Made by a program: the position numbers and the translations under genes. The notes beneath the pieces were generated by a model. It had not been told where the DNA came from. It made no database searches and saw only the letters and a list, made by a program, of their open reading frames with translations. A DNA stretch of 8,758 nt from assembly GCA_040905925.1 (NCBI GenBank), contig JBBDQO010000038.1, positions 1 through 8,758 of the forward strand, read 5' to 3'. Below, piece by piece: positions 6,611 to 8,758 of the stretch (within the stretch, counting starts at the first letter, position 1; every line of letters begins with the position of its first letter). Origin of the DNA: JALYNX01 sp040905925 (GTDB lineage Bacteria; Actinomycetota; Acidimicrobiia; Spongiisociales; ZC4RG35).

Positions 6611-6850
6611 ATGCCCTATGGAGCAGGCCTGTCCGACCATCCGCTCCCGACCCATGCCGCCGCTTATCCTTGCCAACAGATGATGGACCACTTCGGACCT
6701 CGCCCCGACTTGGCCCTCCTCTTTACCACCCGGCCCCACGTCGAAGCCGTTGGTAGCGGCAGGTTCTGCGCCGGCGGGATCGGCCCGGTCGGCAACCGGA
6801 GCCTTGTGCGCGGGTACACGGCCTCAGTGGCCTGGTTCGATGACAATTGA
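6611..6850 (+). pseudogene. Shrunken FIST-domain remnant
   Basis: The 79-residue frame begins MPYGAGLSDHPLP, and continues MMDHFGPRPDLALLFTTRPH. This is how the N terminus of actinobacterial FIST-domain proteins reads (a Ser-x-His-Pro start, then a hydrophobic strand after Pro-Asp-Leu). Residues 53-66, CAGGIGPVGNRSLV, resemble a later part of the same domain (Gly-Gly...Gly-Asn-x-Leu-Val). The normal protein is several hundred residues, so a large internal deletion and loss of the C-terminal FIST_C half are implied. AGAGG upstream of the ATG would support the original start. The last 11 bases overlap the next gene, whose ATG lies inside its final codons. The family assignment is from memory of the motif pattern and is moderate; it could also be a short unrelated frame. 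Confidence 0.4.
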
Positions 6851-7214
6851 AGGCACCGACGGAGGCATCGAGTCGATCAGCGCAGTGACCCTGGCGACGC
6901 AGTCCATGGCGAAGTCCGTTGAGTTCTACAGGTCACTTGGCTTCGAGCTGGCGTCGGGAGGCCCCCAGGCCGAGTTCACGACGTTCCGAGTTGGTGGCCA
7001 GCACCTCAACATCATCGCCACCTCGGACGAGCCCAATTCGTGGGGGCGGGTCATTTTCTGGGTTTCGGACGTCGATCGAATGTATCGGCGAGCACTCGAG
7101 GCCGGACGGTCGCCGGAGGCGCCTCCCCGTGATGCCGACTGGGGTGAAAGGTATTTCCATCTCCGCGATCCCGATGGTCACGAGCTGAGCTTTGCCCGGC
7201 GGTTGGCTGAATGA
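6840..7214 (+). CDS. VOC-superfamily (glyoxalase/bleomycin-resistance-like) protein
   Basis: The 124-residue product is one vicinal-oxygen-chelate unit: beta strand SAVTLAT (14-20), helix MAKSVEFYRSLGFELASGG (23-41), strands FTTFRVGGQHLNIIAT (46-61) and RVIFWVSDVDRMYRRALEAG (70-89), then WGERYFHLRDPDGHELSFAR (101-120), the classic Asp-Pro-Asp-Gly-His-Glu ending. Such proteins are homodimers that bind small hydrophobic or metal-chelating ligands. The first-strand metal His is replaced (Val16 region), while Glu115 remains, so a metal-free binding role is as likely as catalysis. The frame is open further upstream to 6750, but homology begins near the ATG at 6840, which overlaps the end of the preceding remnant; no clear ribosome site is visible, so coupling or a leaderless start is possible. 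Its stop is six bases from the end of the convergent cysteine synthase gene. Confidence 0.85.
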   Translation: MTIEGTDGGIESISAVTLATQSMAKSVEFYRSLGFELASGGPQAEFTTFRVGGQHLNIIATSDEPNSWGRVIFWVSDVDRMYRRALEAGRSPEAPPRDADWGERYFHLRDPDGHELSFARRLAE

Positions 7215-7220
7215 GCGGTG

Positions 7221-8558
7221 CTATCCGGACTCAGTGGCGAAGCCACATGCCTGCCAGGCGCTGGTGCCTCCCGTGATGCTCCTGGCATTTTGATAGCCCA
7301 AGCTGTTGAGGTATAGGACGCCGGACAGCGACGTGTTGCCGACTTGACATACGCTCAGCACAGGAGCATCGCGATCGTCGGGCAGCTCTCCAAGACGGTC
7401 CGGCAGATCGAGGAGAGGGATGTTGACTGCGTTGGCTATGTGCGACCGGCTATAGATGCCCGGGTCACGGACGTCCACCACTAGGGGCCGTTCCCGCTTC
7501 CATATCTCGTGAGCAGACTCGACATCGATCGTCAGGTTCGGGTTGTGCCGTGCATTTTCGATCATGGCATCGAGGAGCTCCTCACGCCTGCTGTTCGAGC
7601 GTGTAGGCGTAGCCCCCAAACCTGCGAGATGCTTGACAACCGACGAGGCATACTTGAAAGCGCTGTCCGCGAAGATCACGACAACCCGGCTGCCCGGCTC
7701 GTCCGGGATCGCCTTGAGTGCCCCGGCCAATGCAAGCCCTGAGCTGGGTCCCGCAGGAATGCTCTCCTCCCGGCTCAGTCGAAGACACATCTCATAGGCG
7801 TCGTGATTGCTGACCTCCACCAGTGCGTTGTATTGATCGGGACTGAAGAACTCTGTCTGCTCCAGTTGGCGAATGCTCCTGACCCCGGGGATGTCATGTC
7901 CCTCCGTCGGGTATACGCCAATAACCTTGACGTTGGCGCTCTTTTCCTTCAGGAATCGGCCGGCACCGGCGATCGTGCCACAGGTTCCCAGACCGGCGAC
8001 GAAGTGGGTCACCGTCCCTGATGTCTGGCGCCATACCTCTGGTCCTGTGGTCCGGTAGTGAGCTTCCGGGTTGGCACGGTTGCCGTATTGGTTCAGCATC
8101 ACAAAGCCGGGCTGTTCCGCTATCTCCATAGCTCGAGCGATGGCACCCTCCGGCGCCGACGGCGCAGGACACACGTCATCTTCGAGCTCCTCCACCCTCG
8201 CTCCGAAAAAGCGCAGCATCGTCTTCTTTTCCAGGGGGATCGCGCTCGATAAGGGAGTAGTGAGCGGGTATTGACTCGCGTGGGCGATCATCGCCAGGCC
8301 CAGGCCGGTATTGCCCGAAGTGGGCTCGACGAGCCGCTGACCGGCCTGGATCGTTTCGTCGGACTCCGCCTCGCTCAACATTCTGGAAGCGATACGGTCC
8401 TTCACCGACCCGAACGGGTTGTACCACTCGAGCTTGGCGAACACATCGGTGTAGTCATAGCCGGGCACATAGTTCAAACGAACCAGAGGTGTCGGGTTGT
8501 CGACGTCCGGAAGCAAACCGAAGATCGAGTCGTAAATACGCAGGGTGTCTTCCTTCAC
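7221..8558 (-). CDS. Cysteine synthase with C-terminal rhodanese domain
   Basis: The 445-residue protein fuses two domains. Residues about 8-312 form a PLP-dependent cysteine synthase (CysK/CysM, fold type II): NPTPLVRL (21-28), NPFGSVKDR with the PLP lysine Lys53, EPTSGNTGLGLAM (78-90) binding substrate, HYRTTGPEVW (167-176), GLGTCGTIAGAG (189-200) holding the PLP phosphate, and AGPSSGLALAG (269-279) contacting the pyridine ring. Residues about 345-443 form a rhodanese domain: VVDVRDPGIYSRSHIANAVN, then the active loop CQVGNTS with Cys404, and SITGGTSAWQACGF. The enzyme should make cysteine from an activated serine (O-acetyl- or O-phosphoserine), with sulfur possibly supplied as the Cys404 persulfide rather than free sulfide; that coupling is inference. 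The GTG start at 8558 follows GAGGAG at a nine-base spacing, and no other good start exists nearby. Confidence 0.92.
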   Translation of the reverse strand: MKEDTLRIYDSIFGLLPDVDNPTPLVRLNYVPGYDYTDVFAKLEWYNPFGSVKDRIASRMLSEAESDETIQAGQRLVEPTSGNTGLGLAMIAHASQYPLTTPLSSAIPLEKKTMLRFFGARVEELEDDVCPAPSAPEGAIARAMEIAEQPGFVMLNQYGNRANPEAHYRTTGPEVWRQTSGTVTHFVAGLGTCGTIAGAGRFLKEKSANVKVIGVYPTEGHDIPGVRSIRQLEQTEFFSPDQYNALVEVSNHDAYEMCLRLSREESIPAGPSSGLALAGALKAIPDEPGSRVVVIFADSAFKYASSVVKHLAGLGATPTRSNSRREELLDAMIENARHNPNLTIDVESAHEIWKRERPLVVDVRDPGIYSRSHIANAVNIPLLDLPDRLGELPDDRDAPVLSVCQVGNTSLSGVLYLNSLGYQNARSITGGTSAWQACGFATESG

Positions 8559-8603
8559 GCAGTCGTGCTCCTCAAAGCCAAGGGTACAGAATTAACACTA
8601 CCG

Positions 8604-8624
8604 CCATAGGGAAAATAGCTATGG
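8604..8624. promoter_or_regulatory. Candidate operator palindrome upstream of the cysteine synthase
   Basis: CCATAG (8604-8609) and CTATGG (8619-8624) are a perfect inverted repeat around the A/T-rich core GGAAAATAG, about 45-65 bases before the GTG start, where promoter and operator are expected. A sulfur-responsive repressor would be a natural partner, but the site matches no consensus I can assign with confidence. Confidence 0.35.
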
Positions 8625-8758
8625 GGACCACCGGCTGGGAGGGATGATTACGGCGCGACTCTGCGCACCGGCCAGGGCTGCCCCTAAGCTAAGCCGTCAT
8701 CGGTGACGGCCACACCGATCCGAAATGAGAGCGAGTCCCTTCAGGTCCGCTTGGTCTT
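8625..8758. other. Terminal stretch without a recognised gene
   Basis: No convincing coding frame, tRNA or repeat array is seen. The only structure is the hairpin listed separately. It may be the upstream or downstream region of a gene beyond the window. Confidence 0.4.
8693..8710. other. Perfect 7-bp hairpin with TCGG loop
   Basis: GCCGTCA (8693-8699) and TGACGGC (8704-8710) pair perfectly across a four-base loop. No T-tract follows on the plus strand; on the minus strand the next bases are TTAGCTTAGGGG. It may be a weak terminator for a gene outside the window, or an operator. Confidence 0.35.

Noticed and set aside
6750..6839. Longer start for the VOC gene, adding 30 residues
   Set aside because: The added residues are outside the VOC fold, and the stretch is better read in another frame as the FIST-like remnant.
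7236..7246. GTGGC-GAA-GCCAC hairpin as a terminator between the convergent genes
   Set aside because: It lies inside the final codons of the cysteine synthase gene and has no T-tract; probably coincidental.

Overview
The window is GC-rich DNA with strong G/C at third codon positions, several GTG starts and AGGAGG-type ribosome binding sites. Its protein families suit a high-GC actinobacterium. An acidimicrobial or similar environmental lineage is a guess from style only; nothing in the window fixes the taxon. It looks like accessory or slowly decaying DNA: intact genes alternate with gene remnants and long gaps.

Layout from left to right. The left edge carries the tail of a frame encoding a four-leucine zipper (3-182), which runs into the 3' end of the first complete gene. 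On the minus strand, 1595 to 103, lies a two-gene unit: a DUF1326 protein with a clustered Cys motif followed by a DUF2182 polytopic membrane protein. Both are candidate metal (probably copper) handling proteins. Their upstream region, 1596-2358, has no intact gene but holds a frameshifted remnant (about 1792-2088). Next is the 3' end of an IS481-like transposase on the minus strand (2407-2643) with repeated CTGACA motifs at its outer edge. An intact six-helix membrane protein of unknown function follows on the plus strand (2797-3498), then about 440 bases in which no gene can be supported.

The centre is a divergent pair that starts only 55 bases apart. On the minus strand is a Leu/Ile/Val-binding-type ligand-binding protein without a signal peptide (3938-4903). 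On the plus strand is a two-domain SagB/ThcOx-type nitroreductase-fold oxidoreductase (4959-6527). A perfect 7-bp inverted repeat, ATGTCAC-N16-GTGACAT, lies in the gap and its right arm overlaps the oxidoreductase start codon. This pair is the most promising candidate for an undescribed system: possibly a cytosolic ligand sensor with an FMN enzyme under a shared operator.

The right part has a shrunken FIST-like remnant (6611-6850) overlapping a VOC-superfamily gene (6840-7214). Converging on that gene is a cysteine synthase with a C-terminal rhodanese domain (8558-7221, minus), a fusion that suggests direct sulfur delivery for cysteine synthesis. A small palindrome (8604-8624) sits in its upstream region. 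The last 120 bases contain one clear hairpin and no recognisable gene. No rRNA, tRNA or CRISPR array was seen.
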